This document shows positions 9,170-18,305 of a DNA stretch of 64,000 bases, piece after piece; positions within the stretch are counted from its first letter, which is position 1, and the number at the start of each line of letters is the position of its first letter. The position numbers and the translations under genes are program-made. The stretch comes from Puniceicoccales bacterium Verruco_01. Lineage in GTDB: Bacteria > Verrucomicrobiota > Verrucomicrobiia > Opitutales > Oceanipulchritudinaceae. The stretch is from the NCBI GenBank assembly GCA_001604565.1, contig LVBV01000011.1, forward strand, positions 46,441-110,440, given 5' to 3'. The notes under the pieces are model-generated. The model did no database searches. It was given only the letters and a program-made list of their open reading frames with translations, and was not told the origin of the DNA.

Positions 9170-10057
9170 ATGAGTCCATCGCCGTTCCAATCATCCGACT
9201 CCGACAAGGGGTCCTTTCTCTCTCCGCCGCCCATCACGCCCTCCGAATACGAGACCGTGCGGAAAATCGTGTACGACCAGAGCCGCATCAACCTCGGGCC
9301 GAGCAAGAAGGAGCTCGTCATGGCGCGCCTTTCCAAGCGCCTGCGTGCCCTTGGAATCCCCACGTACGCGCAATATCTGGACTTTCTGGGTTCCGCTGCC
9401 GGACGCGACGAGATGACCAACCTCATCGACTCGATCTCCACCAACCACACTTACTTTTTTCGCGAGCCGCAGCACTTCGACTTCCTCTCGCAGGTGATTC
9501 TGCCGGAGTTCTGCGAAAATCCCGCGCACAAGGGCGGTCACCAGTTCAAGGTGTGGAGCGCCGCCACCTCCAGCGGCGAGGAGCCCTACACGATCAGCCT
9601 GATCCTCGACGACTACTTTTCCACGAGAGTGCGTGGTTGGAGCTGGAATATCCTCTGCACGGACATTTCCACGCGGGTTCTCGCCAAGGCCGAGGAGGGC
9701 ATTTTCACCAAGGACCGGATCAATCCCGTCCGCGCGGACTGGCTCATCCGCTACTTCGACAAGGGCGTGGGCGAATCCGACGGTTTCTTCCGCGTGAAGG
9801 ATTCCATCCGGCGGAACCTCACCTTCCGCGTTCTGAACCTGCTGGCGCCCTCCTATCCGTTTCGCGACACCTTCCAGGTGGTCTTCTGCCGCAACGTGAT
9901 GATCTACTTTGACCGCGAAACCCAGCAGGAGCTGGTGAACAAGATTTATCCCCTTGTGGAACCCGGCGGTTACCTCATCATCGGCCACGCCGAGAGCCTG
10001 ACCAACGTCAAGCACCCCTTCAAGCTCGTCAAACCCTCCATTTACCGCAAGGAATAG
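9170..10057 (+). CDS. cheR: CheR-type protein-glutamate methyltransferase
   Basis: A 295-residue CheR. After a Ser/Pro-rich N-terminal tail of about 22 residues come the CheR N-terminal helical domain and the SAM-dependent methyltransferase domain. Characteristic blocks are STNHTYFFREPQHFDFL, KVWSAATSSGEEPYTI, ILCTDISTRVLAKAEEGIF and VVFCRNVMIYFDRETQQ. CheR methylates glutamates on chemoreceptors. cheB follows after 6 bp and a sensor kinase gene after that. No receptor, cheA or cheW gene is seen. Confidence 0.95.
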   Translation: MSPSPFQSSDSDKGSFLSPPPITPSEYETVRKIVYDQSRINLGPSKKELVMARLSKRLRALGIPTYAQYLDFLGSAAGRDEMTNLIDSISTNHTYFFREPQHFDFLSQVILPEFCENPAHKGGHQFKVWSAATSSGEEPYTISLILDDYFSTRVRGWSWNILCTDISTRVLAKAEEGIFTKDRINPVRADWLIRYFDKGVGESDGFFRVKDSIRRNLTFRVLNLLAPSYPFRDTFQVVFCRNVMIYFDRETQQELVNKIYPLVEPGGYLIIGHAESLTNVKHPFKLVKPSIYRKE

Positions 10058-10063
10058 GCACCC

Positions 10064-11158
10064 GTGCCCGGCAACAAGATCAAAGTCCTGATCGTGGACG
10101 ACTCCCTCGTCGTGCGGAGAATGCTTTCCCGCATTCTCGGGGAGGATCCCGCGATCGAAGTGGTGGGCACCGCCGAGGATCCGTACGACGCCGAGGGCAA
10201 GATCCTCGCCCTCAACCCGGACGTGATCACTCTCGACATCGAGATGCCCAAGATGGACGGCATCACCTTCCTCAAGATCCTGATGGAGAAGAGGCCGATG
10301 CCCGTGATCGTGATGAGCTCGCTCTCGCAGGCGGGCTCCAGCTACGCGATCGACGCACTCCAGTTCGGCGCGGTGGAGGTTCTGGCCAAGCCGTACGGGC
10401 CTTATTCGGTGGGCAGTGTCGGCGCGCAGCTCGTGGACAAGGTGAAGGCCGCCGCCGCCTCGTCGCGCCGCATCGGGATCCTCAAGAGCTCCTATTCCGC
10501 CGCGATGGCACGGAGTGCGACAGCTCCCGTCAAACCGGCGGCGCAGGCTCCCGGGGCGCCCGCGCCCGTCCGCTTCCATTCGCGCCAGCTCGTGGCTCTG
10601 GGCGCCTCTACCGGCGGAACCGAGGCCCTCAAGGAGGTCCTCACGGCCCTGCCCGCGGACATGCCGCCCATCGTGGTCGTGCAGCACATTCCCCCTTACT
10701 TTTCCAAGGCCTTTGCGGACCGGCTGAACGGCCTGTGCCGCTTCTCGGTCAAGGAGGCCGAAGAGGGCGACCTTGCCAAACCCGGCACCTGCCTCATCGC
10801 TCCGGGCGACTTCCACATGGTGGTCAACTGGACGACGCAGGGGTATCAGGTCTCGCTCAAGAAGGGCCCGCAGGTGTGGCACCAGCGGCCCGCGGTGGAC
10901 ATTCTCTTCAAGACGGTGGCGGAGGTTTCCGGCAAATATTGCGCCGCGGCCCTTCTCACCGGCATGGGACGCGACGGCGCGGAAGGTCTTCTCGCCATTC
11001 GCAACAAGGGCGGTGTCACCTTCGCGCAGGACGAGGCGACGAGTGTGGTGTACGGGATGCCCAAGGTGGCGGCGGACATCGGCGCGGCGCAGAAGATCCT
11101 GCCCTTGCAAAAGGTCGCACCCGCGTTGCGCGAGGCTGTGCTTGCAGGGAAGGCGTGA
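10064..11158 (+). CDS. cheB: chemotaxis response regulator protein-glutamate methylesterase
   Basis: A 364-residue CheB with both domains intact. The receiver domain has D13/D14 (VDDS), the phosphorylation site D58 (TLDIEMPKMDG) and K109. An Ala/Pro linker follows. The methylesterase domain has the catalytic triad S182 (GASTGGTEA), H208 (VQHIPPYF) and D304 (GMGRDGAEG). CheB removes methyl groups from receptor glutamates or deamidates glutamines. The start is a GTG at 10064, with AAGGA at the end of cheR as the likely ribosome site. Confidence 0.95.
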   Translation: MPGNKIKVLIVDDSLVVRRMLSRILGEDPAIEVVGTAEDPYDAEGKILALNPDVITLDIEMPKMDGITFLKILMEKRPMPVIVMSSLSQAGSSYAIDALQFGAVEVLAKPYGPYSVGSVGAQLVDKVKAAAASSRRIGILKSSYSAAMARSATAPVKPAAQAPGAPAPVRFHSRQLVALGASTGGTEALKEVLTALPADMPPIVVVQHIPPYFSKAFADRLNGLCRFSVKEAEEGDLAKPGTCLIAPGDFHMVVNWTTQGYQVSLKKGPQVWHQRPAVDILFKTVAEVSGKYCAAALLTGMGRDGAEGLLAIRNKGGVTFAQDEATSVVYGMPKVAADIGAAQKILPLQKVAPALREAVLAGKA

Positions 11159-11185
11159 CCGGACTATGCCTTTTCACTTTTTGCG

Positions 11186-13141
11186 ATGGAGAAGGCGAAC
11201 TTTCCAGGTTTCAGGGTGTGCCAGATGGTCCTCGACGGCGCTGGGGTGATCCTCACCGCCAGTCCGGACGCGTCACAGCGTCTTTCCGCGCCGGTGGCCG
11301 AGGTGAAGGGGCGACCCCTTCGTGAAATTCTCGCCGCAATCGAGCCCTCTTGGGAGAAGCTGCTCCCGGAGAACACGGCGGACTGGCCCGCGGAGATTTT
11401 CCTGCCGTGGGCGGCGGAAGGCGCTGCCTGCTCCGCTGGGCTGGCTCTGAACATTCTGGCGAGCGGGGCGAAATTCGTTGTCACGACCTCCCCCGCCCTG
11501 CCGGACGCCCACGCGATGGAACAGTCCGCCATCGCGGACTTTCCACGCGATCCGGCAAGCGCCGGGCAGCTCACCCTGCGCCTTCTGACGGCGGAGAGCC
11601 GCCTGCAAAACTACCTGCACAACTTCCCCGGCGTCTTCTTCAGCCAGCGGCCCGACTTTTCCTTCAGCTACGTGGGTCCCGGCTTTCCGCAGCTCACCGG
11701 TGCAGACCCTAGGGCGATGATGCGCAGCGGCAACCGATTCCTGTCCCTCATTCTCGCTGCGGACCGGCAGGGTTTTCTGGACGAGCTAGAGCACAGCGGC
11801 GCCTCGGGCGGCAGCTTTTCCTCCACCTACCGCATCCGCAATCCACAAACCAAGGGCATCGTCTATCTCATGGACGTGCGCACGCCCCGGCACTCGCCCG
11901 GCGGCCTGCTCTTGGGCTACGAGGGCGTGTGGCTGGACGTGACGCGCCAGTCGATCGCCGAGGCGCGGCTTTCCCGCAGCGCGTGGAAGGAGAACCTCGC
12001 CACGATCACGAGCGGCCTGATCCACGACTTTTCCAACGTCATGGCAGGCATCTTCTCCCTCTCGGAGCTGTATTCCTCCTCGCTTGAGGAAGCCCATCCG
12101 TGGAAGAAGGGCATGACGCAGATCATGGAGTCGAGCCGTCAGGCGCGCAAACTCGTGCGGCGCATCATCGACTTGAACCGCGAGCAGTCCGGCGCGAAGA
12201 ACTACTATAACCTCGAAACCCTCATCACCGACCAGCTGGACCTCATGAAGGCCGTGATGAGCCGTCAGACGAAGATCGTGACGGACCTCACCGGAGAGGA
12301 ACTGCCGGTGTATCTGGACGACGTGTCCTTCCGCCAGACGATTCTGAACCTGGCCCTCAACAGCCGCGACGCCATCGAAAAGGACGGCGTCATCCGCATC
12401 AAGGTGCGCAAGGTGGGCGCAGACGAGCTCATCTTTGCCGACAGCGCGGGCAGCGCCGCCACCACGGCTCCTCGCGACGGCGTTGTGATCGAGTTTTCCG
12501 ACAACGGCTGCGGGATTCCGATGGATTACCTCATGCGTATCTGGGAGCCCTTCTTCACCACTAAGGAGGCGAGCAAGGGTTCCGGATTCGGCCTGTACAA
12601 CGCGAAACTCTTCGTGGAGCAAAGCAAGGGCCGCATCGCCGTGCGCAGCACCCCCGGCAAGGGAACGACCTTTTCCATCTACCTGCCGCTTGCCGACTTC
12701 AGCGAAAGTGTGGAGCTGGAGGGCGAGGAACAGCAGCTCCTGCGTGAAGAGAAACCCAGGCGCAGTGTCGCCATCCTTTCCGCCGCGGACGCCTCGGGGT
12801 CGGACCTCGCGCAGCGGATGCGCGAAAAGGAGTGGGAACTTATCTTCCTGCGCAAGGCCGAAGCCCTGCGCCGGTACCTGCGCGAGGCGCCCCGCTGCCC
12901 GGATCTCTTCCTCACCCTCCTCTGCAGCGCCGACAACGCGGACCCTTTCCTCGTGAAGGAGCTCAAGGCGGCGCACCCGGGCCTAACCTGCGCGCTCGTC
13001 TCCATGGGCCGCGCCCTCGACGAGGTTCCGGGCGAGGAGCTGGAGGGCATGAGCCTCGCCCTTGAGGACAACGGCTCGCCCGACGAGATCGTCCAACGCC
13101 TGGAAGCCGCGATGGACGGCCCGGCACTGCGCGGCCAATAA
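11186..13141 (+). CDS. PAS-domain sensor histidine kinase with C-terminal receiver-like domain
   Basis: A 651-residue soluble histidine kinase. It has two PAS-like regions (about 5-110 and 135-265), a dimerisation helix with the H-box LIHDFSNVMAGI (His near residue 280), and a HATPase domain with N-box NLALNSRDAI, G1-box DNGCGIP and PFFTTKEASKGSGFGL. The last 125 residues (from about 525) look like a receiver fold, but the phospho-acceptor region reads DLFLTLLCS, so it may be degenerate. No membrane segment is present, so it senses a cytoplasmic signal. It lies 27 bp after cheB and very likely works with it. Confidence 0.87.
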   Translation: MEKANFPGFRVCQMVLDGAGVILTASPDASQRLSAPVAEVKGRPLREILAAIEPSWEKLLPENTADWPAEIFLPWAAEGAACSAGLALNILASGAKFVVTTSPALPDAHAMEQSAIADFPRDPASAGQLTLRLLTAESRLQNYLHNFPGVFFSQRPDFSFSYVGPGFPQLTGADPRAMMRSGNRFLSLILAADRQGFLDELEHSGASGGSFSSTYRIRNPQTKGIVYLMDVRTPRHSPGGLLLGYEGVWLDVTRQSIAEARLSRSAWKENLATITSGLIHDFSNVMAGIFSLSELYSSSLEEAHPWKKGMTQIMESSRQARKLVRRIIDLNREQSGAKNYYNLETLITDQLDLMKAVMSRQTKIVTDLTGEELPVYLDDVSFRQTILNLALNSRDAIEKDGVIRIKVRKVGADELIFADSAGSAATTAPRDGVVIEFSDNGCGIPMDYLMRIWEPFFTTKEASKGSGFGLYNAKLFVEQSKGRIAVRSTPGKGTTFSIYLPLADFSESVELEGEEQQLLREEKPRRSVAILSAADASGSDLAQRMREKEWELIFLRKAEALRRYLREAPRCPDLFLTLLCSADNADPFLVKELKAAHPGLTCALVSMGRALDEVPGEELEGMSLALEDNGSPDEIVQRLEAAMDGPALRGQ

Positions 13142-13169
13142 AAAACGCGCCCGCTTGCGGCGGACGCGT
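13140..13169 (-). terminator. rho-independent terminator between the kinase and FKBP genes
   Basis: A stem pairs 13145-13154 with 13160-13169 (one C-A mismatch, five-base loop) next to a run of six A at 13140-13145. Read on the minus strand, the hairpin is followed by six T, so it fits as the terminator of the FKBP gene ending at 13197. The hairpin can also serve the convergent kinase gene. Confidence 0.8.
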
Positions 13170-13196
13170 CGTAAAGGAATCGGACTGGCCGGACGG

Positions 13197-13730
13197 CTAG
13201 CCCTTGATGACCTCGACGATCTCCACGTCGAAGACGAGCATCGAGCCGGGCAGGATGCCGGAGCCGGGAGGCGGATTCACGCCGTAGCCAAGGTCGCCGG
13301 GGATGTAGAGGCGAACCTTGCCGCCCTCGCCGACGAGCTGCACGCCCTCGGAAAAGCCCGCGACCACCGCCGAGACGGGGAACTCCACCGGCCTGCGGCT
13401 CTTGTCGAAGGTCTTGCCGTCGATGAGGCGGCCCTCGTAATTCACACGGACCGAATCGGCCTTCGTGGCGGTCTTCGCCGCGTCGCCCGCCGCGAGGACC
13501 TTGAAGTAAAGGCCGCTCTTGCGCTTCTCGGGCTTGTCGTCGCCGGTAAGCGAGTTCACGAACTTTTCGCCCTTTTCCGCATTCTCGCGGGCGAGGGCCA
13601 TGCGCTGTTCACGTAGGGATTGCATCTTGTTTCGGTAGGCCGCCTCGACGTTCTTGAGCGCCTGCTCGTAGTCGAAGGGCTGGTTTGCGTTGTCGGCCAT
13701 GAGGCGTGCAGCCTGCCGGAGGCCCTCCAC
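13197..13730 (-). CDS. FKBP-type peptidyl-prolyl cis-trans isomerase
   Basis: An FKBP of about 167-177 residues. The C-terminal FKBP domain shows ADSVRVNYEGRLIDGKTFDKS, the hydrophobic VAGFSEGVQLVGEGGKVRLYIPGDLGYG and the end motif LVFDVEIVEV. The N-terminal helical part (about 1-70) resembles the FKBP N-terminal dimerisation region of FkpA and Mip. No signal peptide is seen, so it should act in the cytoplasm. The frame opens with a GTG at 13730; an ATG at 13700 is an equally possible start. Confidence 0.9.
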   Translation of the reverse strand: MEGLRQAARLMADNANQPFDYEQALKNVEAAYRNKMQSLREQRMALARENAEKGEKFVNSLTGDDKPEKRKSGLYFKVLAAGDAAKTATKADSVRVNYEGRLIDGKTFDKSRRPVEFPVSAVVAGFSEGVQLVGEGGKVRLYIPGDLGYGVNPPPGSGILPGSMLVFDVEIVEVIKG

Positions 13731-13760
13731 GCTGGCAACAAGGAAAGTCGGGGGCGGCGT

Positions 13761-14237
13761 TCACCCGAAGAGCCGGTTGCCGAAATTGCCGCCGGATTTC
13801 ACCTTCCGGACGACCGTGCGCTCCACCTGCACCCTTTGCCTCTGTGCCCAGTCCGCGAGGGCGTCCGGCCCGATGACGGTGGCGCCGCGCGTGTGGGCAG
13901 CCAGAACGATCGCGTTGTCGCGCGTGGCGATGGTGAAGAGCTTCGCGTCGGGAGCCTTCTCCACGATGCGCTCGATCACCGCGTCGGCGGTCAGGCCCCT
14001 GTGCGCGTAAATGACAAACGGCAGCGCCCCGCCGCCGGAGACGCTCTCGGCGCGCTCACCCTGTCCGTCGAAGACGATCGTCACCTCGCAGCTTTCCGGA
14101 TCGTGCAGAACGGCCAGTTTCTCCACAAGCAGGGCCGCCGCCGCATCGACGTCGCGGGAAAGCAGGCCGCGCGTCTGCGGCCAGGCGTGGACGATGTTGT
14201 AACCATCGACAAGCAGGTACTGGCGGGGCGTCGGCAT
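13761..14237 (-). CDS. YacP/Rae1-like NYN-domain ribonuclease
   Basis: A 158-residue NYN-domain protein. The PIN-like acidic motifs are DGYNIVHAW at residues 11-19, IVFDGQG near 54 and TIATRDNAIVLAA near 107, the usual pattern of YacP/Rae1. Rae1 of Bacillus is a ribosome-associated mRNA endonuclease; that function is known for the family and not shown here. The gene sits 16 bp after cysE on the same strand and 30 bp upstream of the FKBP gene, so the three may be co-transcribed. Confidence 0.85.
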   Translation of the reverse strand: MPTPRQYLLVDGYNIVHAWPQTRGLLSRDVDAAAALLVEKLAVLHDPESCEVTIVFDGQGERAESVSGGGALPFVIYAHRGLTADAVIERIVEKAPDAKLFTIATRDNAIVLAAHTRGATVIGPDALADWAQRQRVQVERTVVRKVKSGGNFGNRLFG

Positions 14238-14253
14238 GGCACGGAAGGTCCGG

Positions 14254-15102
14254 CTAGATCACGTAGTCGAGCGGCGGGATCTCGTACACGTTGATGTAGT
14301 GATCCATCGTCGCGGCGGGATCCTCCGTCTTCTCCACGCCGATGACGCGCGCCGGGACGCCCACGGCGGTGGTGTGCGGCGGGACGTTGTCCAGCACTAC
14401 GCTTCCCGCACCGATGCGCGCGCCCTCGCCGATCTCGATGTTGCCGAGGATCCGCGTGCCCGCGCCGATGAGGACGTTCTTGCGCACCTTGGGATGGCGG
14501 TCGCCTCCCTTTTCCTTGCCGGTGCCGCCCAACGTCACGTCGTGCAGCATGGAGACGCCGTCCTCCACCACCGCCGTCTCGCCGATGACAATGCCGGTGG
14601 CGTGGTCCAGCATGATGCCGGTGCCGATGCGCGCCGCCGGATGGATGTCCACGGAAAACACCTGCGAGACGAGGCTCTGGAGATACAGTGCCACCTCCTC
14701 GCGTCCGTTCATCCACAGGCGGTGCCCGATGCGGTACGCGCAGAGGACCTGAAAGCCCTTGAAGTAAAGGAATGGCGCGAGCAATCCCTTGCAGGCCGCA
14801 TCTCTTTCCGCCACGGCGCGGATGTCCGCGCGGGCGGCGGCGCCGATTTTCGGGTCGGACGCCGTCACGTCCATGAAGAGCTTGAAAAGATACGGCTCTG
14901 ACAGAGCGTGATGCCCCAGCTTGCGCGAGAGGCGGTGACTGATCGCCTCCTCCAGCGAGCGACAATCCAGAACCGAAAGGCGGATCAGTTCCGCCATCAC
15001 CGGTTCGCGCGCGGCGGCACTGGCGGCCTCGGCGCGCAACCCCTCCCAGACCGGATCGCGCACGGCGTCGGTCGGTTTCGCGGGATGGATCGTTTCGTTC
15101 AT
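14254..15102 (-). CDS. cysE: serine O-acetyltransferase
   Basis: About 282 residues of CysE, which makes O-acetylserine for cysteine synthesis. The N-terminal helical domain (ISHRLSRKLGHHALSEPYLF, with DPKIGAAARADIRAV) is followed by a left-handed beta-helix of hexapeptide repeats. That part includes DIHPAARIGTGIMLDHATG with the catalytic Asp and His pair, and GDRHPKVRKNVLIGAGTRILG. The frame is open 42 codons further upstream, but family members begin near the methionine at 15102 (MNETIHPAK), so I chose that. Confidence 0.93.
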   Translation of the reverse strand: MNETIHPAKPTDAVRDPVWEGLRAEAASAAAREPVMAELIRLSVLDCRSLEEAISHRLSRKLGHHALSEPYLFKLFMDVTASDPKIGAAARADIRAVAERDAACKGLLAPFLYFKGFQVLCAYRIGHRLWMNGREEVALYLQSLVSQVFSVDIHPAARIGTGIMLDHATGIVIGETAVVEDGVSMLHDVTLGGTGKEKGGDRHPKVRKNVLIGAGTRILGNIEIGEGARIGAGSVVLDNVPPHTTAVGVPARVIGVEKTEDPAATMDHYINVYEIPPLDYVI

Positions 15103-15236
15103 GGGTTTTGGGCATGATAAGCCCACCGCGCGCCCGATTTCAACCACGCCGGACACCTTTGCGCGAAAATCCTGCGGAATAATCACCCGCGCGCACCGCT
15201 CATCAATCAGGAATCTCTCCCAACACACATCACGAC

Positions 15237-15848
15237 ATGAAACAAACGCTTTCTCTGCTCTGGGCTTGTCTGCTTCTTCTAGTCGCGTCCGGCGCCTCCG
15301 CCGTTCCCGCGAGCGGCGAAAAGGCCCCGGCCTTCACCCTGCCGACGACCGGGGGCGATGTCTCCCTTTCGGACTACGCGGGCAAATGGGTGGTTCTGGA
15401 ATGGTTCAACCCGAACTGTCCCTTTGTCAGGAAGTTCTATGGTCCCGGTTACCTGCAAAAGTGGCAGAAGGAATGGTCGGAAAAGGGGGTGAGCTGGATT
15501 CTCGTCTCCTCCTCGCACGTGGGGCACCCCGATCACGTCGCCGTGGCGGACATTCCCGCCGTACTTACGAAACTCAAGATCGACTCCGCGAAGCTCCTCA
15601 TCGACGAAACCGGAGCGGTGGGCAAAGCCTACGGCGCGACGAACACCCCGCAGGTGTTCCTCATCAGCCCCGAGGGCGTCATCGTCTATCAGGGCGCGAT
15701 CGACGACTGCCGGACGAGTGACACCGCCGACGTGCCGCAAGCGAAGAACTTCCTGTTGCAGGCGCTCAAAGAGGCCACTTCCGGTGAAAAGGTGGAAGTA
15801 ACCGCCACGCGTCCGTACGGATGCAGCGTCAAGTACGCCACGAAGTAG
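15237..15848 (+). CDS. exported redoxin-family (thioredoxin-fold) protein
   Basis: A 203-residue AhpC/TSA-redoxin-type protein with a clear signal peptide (residues 1-22, ending ASGASA). The redox centre WFNPNCPFVRKFYGPG has one Cys instead of a CxxC pair, and the cis-Pro is in ATNTPQVFLI. This single-Cys NPxCPFV form is a common redoxin subgroup in periplasmic proteins. Two further Cys (DDCRTSD and PYGCSVKY) could resolve the disulfide. It is transcribed divergently from cysE, with about 130 bp between the starts. The substrate is unknown. Confidence 0.88.
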   Translation: MKQTLSLLWACLLLLVASGASAVPASGEKAPAFTLPTTGGDVSLSDYAGKWVVLEWFNPNCPFVRKFYGPGYLQKWQKEWSEKGVSWILVSSSHVGHPDHVAVADIPAVLTKLKIDSAKLLIDETGAVGKAYGATNTPQVFLISPEGVIVYQGAIDDCRTSDTADVPQAKNFLLQALKEATSGEKVEVTATRPYGCSVKYATK

Positions 15849-15860
15849 AACCCGGACTTC

Positions 15861-17468
15861 TCAATACCCGCCGCGGCGCAGGATCGAATCGCGGATTTCC
15901 TCCTGCTTGTCCGGGAAGTCCAGCGTGAAATGCAGCCCCCGGCTTTCCAGACGCTGGAGGGCACAGGAGATGATGAGGCTCGCCACCCGCGCCATGTTGC
16001 GCAGTTCCAGAAGCTTCGGCTCCACGTTCACCTGCCAGTAATAATCGTGGATCTCGCGCACGAGGTTTTCCACGCGCGACTGCGCCCGTTCGAGACGCTT
16101 GGTCGTGCGGACGATTCCCACGTAGTCCCACATCGTGCGTCGGAGCTCGTCCCAGTTGTGCGAGAGGACGACGCGCTCGTCCGCGTCCTGAACGCGCCCG
16201 GCCACCCACTGCGGGATTTCCGGATCGGCCTCCATCGAGGCGTTTTTGAGATAATTGACTGCTGCCACCGCGCCGTGCCTCGCCAGAACCACCGCCTCAA
16301 GAAGGCTGTTGCTCGCAAGGCGGTTCGCGCCGTGGAGCCCCGTGCAGGCCACCTCGCCGCAGGCAAAGAGGCCGGGCAGCTTCGTCGAAGCATCGAGCCT
16401 CGTCTCCACGCCGCCACAAAGGTAGTGCGCCGCCGGGACGACGGGGATAAAATCCTTGTTCATGTTGATCCCGCGACGGGCGCATTCCTCGAAGATGGAC
16501 GGGAATTTCTCTTTGAGGACACCCTCGCCGCGACCGGTGATGTCCAGCCACACGTGGGGGGAGCCTAGGCGCTTCATCTCGCTGTCGATGGCGCGGGCCA
16601 CGATGTCGCGCGGGGCAAGATCCTTGCGCGGATCGTAGCGTTCCATAAAGGCCTCGCCGTCGATGTTCCGCAGCACGGCTCCCTCACCGCGCACCGCCTC
16701 GGAAACGAGAAAGCGCTGGCCGTCGGTCGTGTAGAGGGCCGTGGGGTGGAACTGGATGAACTCCATGTTCCGGATGGGCACGCCCGCACGCCAGGCCATG
16801 GCGATGCCGTCGCCGGTGGCGATGTCGGGATTGGTCGTAAACTGGTACACCTGCCCGACGCCGCCTGTCGCCAGCATGACGACCTTCGCATCAAAGGTGA
16901 CGACCTCGTTCTTCTGCACGTCGAGAGCATAGAGGCCGAGCACCCGGTTCTCGCCGGACTTGGAGAGCAGCCCCTTGCGCGCGAGGCTGCGGCGAGTGAC
17001 TAGGTCGATGGCGTAAAAGTGCTCCAGAAGAGTGATTCTGGGCTCCTTCGAGACGGCGTGGAGAAGCGCCTCTTCGATGGCGTGGCCGGTAAAGTCCGCC
17101 ACATGCAAAATGCGGCGCTTGGAGTGCCCGCCCTCGCGGTGCAGGGAAACGCGCCCGTCGTCCAGTTGCGAGAAGGCGACGCCGATCTGTGTCAACTCCG
17201 CGATCGCCGCCGGACCGTCGCGCACGATGGAGCGCACCACGTTTTCCCGGCAGAGGCCGTCGCCCGCGGTGAGCGTATCCTGCACGTGGAGCTCGAAATC
17301 GTCCGTCTGGCTCGTGACGGAGGCGATGCCGCCCTGCGCCTGATTCGTGTTGGAATCCGCGCGCGTCTTCTTGGTCAGAATCGCGACGGTGTAGCCCGCC
17401 TTCGCCACGTCGAGGGCGAAGGACAGCCCGGCCACGCCGCTGCCCACCACCAGAACATCATGATGCAT
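15861..17468 (-). CDS. nadB: L-aspartate oxidase
   Basis: A 535-residue NadB, the FAD enzyme that oxidises aspartate to iminoaspartate in de novo NAD synthesis. The FAD motif GSGVAGLS starts at residue 9. Other blocks are NTNQAQGGIA, REGGHSKRRILHVADFTG, EFIQFHPTALYTT, LRGEGA-like VRGEGAVLRNIDGEAFM, GEVACTGLHGANRLASNSLLEAVVLARH and the C-terminal ESRGLHFTLDFP. I chose the ATG at 17468 because AGGAGA lies 8 bp before it, rather than the longer frame to 17507. nadA and nadC are not in the window. Confidence 0.95.
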   Translation of the reverse strand: MHHDVLVVGSGVAGLSFALDVAKAGYTVAILTKKTRADSNTNQAQGGIASVTSQTDDFELHVQDTLTAGDGLCRENVVRSIVRDGPAAIAELTQIGVAFSQLDDGRVSLHREGGHSKRRILHVADFTGHAIEEALLHAVSKEPRITLLEHFYAIDLVTRRSLARKGLLSKSGENRVLGLYALDVQKNEVVTFDAKVVMLATGGVGQVYQFTTNPDIATGDGIAMAWRAGVPIRNMEFIQFHPTALYTTDGQRFLVSEAVRGEGAVLRNIDGEAFMERYDPRKDLAPRDIVARAIDSEMKRLGSPHVWLDITGRGEGVLKEKFPSIFEECARRGINMNKDFIPVVPAAHYLCGGVETRLDASTKLPGLFACGEVACTGLHGANRLASNSLLEAVVLARHGAVAAVNYLKNASMEADPEIPQWVAGRVQDADERVVLSHNWDELRRTMWDYVGIVRTTKRLERAQSRVENLVREIHDYYWQVNVEPKLLELRNMARVASLIISCALQRLESRGLHFTLDFPDKQEEIRDSILRRGGY

Positions 17469-17560
17469 CGGTATTTCTCCTGCGCTTTGTTCCGGCATAC
17501 TCCCCAATCATGTTGCAGGCAAGCGCCGCTGTGGACTTTTCCGGGGAAAGAGCGCAGAAA

Positions 17561-18291
17561 ATGACAATGGCATCCATCGCAGAGACGATCGCGCGGCGCA
17601 TCGCCGCCCTGGGGGACCCGGTTCGCGCTCTGGGCGCCTCCCGCTATTTCAAGACCGGCCCGGGCGAATACGGCGAGGGCGACATCTTCGCGGGTGTCAC
17701 CACCCCGCAGATGAGAGCTCTCGTGAAGGAATTCTGGCGCGACACAGCGTGGGACGCCGTGCCGGAGCTCCTTGCCTCCCCCGTGCACGAGGTCCGTTCG
17801 GCGGGACTGGCCATCTGGGTCAAACGTTATGAAAAGGGCGCACAGGACGAGCGCGAGGCGATCTATGCAAGCTACCTCGCCCACACCTCCCGCATCAACA
17901 ACTGGGATCTTGTGGACATCTCCGCGCCGGGAATCGTGGGAGCGCACCTTTTGGAGAGCCCGCGCGGCATCCTGCGGACGCTCGCGAAGAGCCCGTTTCT
18001 CTGGGAACGGCGCATCGCCATCATCGCCACCCTCGCCTTCATCCGGAAAGGGGAATTTGACGACACGCTGGAAATCGCCGCTCTCCTCAAGACCGATCAC
18101 GAGGATCTGATCCACAAGGCACCGGCTGGATGTTGCGCGAGGTGGGCAAGCGTGACGGCGCGGTGCTCGAAGCATTCCTCGAACAACACGCCGCCACCCT
18201 GCCCCGCACGGCCCTGCGCTACGCCATCGAGCGCATGGAGGAATCCGCTCGCCAACGCTGGCTGGTGCGCGGGAAACATCGGCCCGAATGA
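17561..18291 (+). pseudogene. AlkD-like DNA alkylation repair protein, single-base frameshift
   Basis: The first 190 codons encode a HEAT-repeat DNA glycosylase of the AlkD type (SRYFKTGPGEYGEGDIFAGV, VPELLASPVHEVRSAGLAI, INNWDLVDISAPGIVG, KSPFLWERRIAIIATLAFI, KTDHEDLIHKA). At 18119-18121 the frame is lost. One frame over, the normal ending follows directly (TGWMLREVGKRDGAVL, then LPRTALRYAIERM) and stops at 18289-18291. Restoring one base after the KA codon rebuilds the gene. AlkD removes bulky alkylated bases. Either the strain lost the gene recently or the base is a sequencing error. Confidence 0.8.
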
Positions 18292-18305
18292 CGAGGTGGG
18301 CGCTG

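Noticed and set aside
8176..9912. 578-codon plus-strand frame over panB and cheR
   Set aside because: It overlaps panB in antisense and cheR in another frame; the translation has no domain-like sequence.
9191..11110. 639-codon minus-strand frame opposite cheR and cheB
   Set aside because: High GC leaves long open antisense frames; cheR and cheB carry full catalytic motifs on the plus strand.
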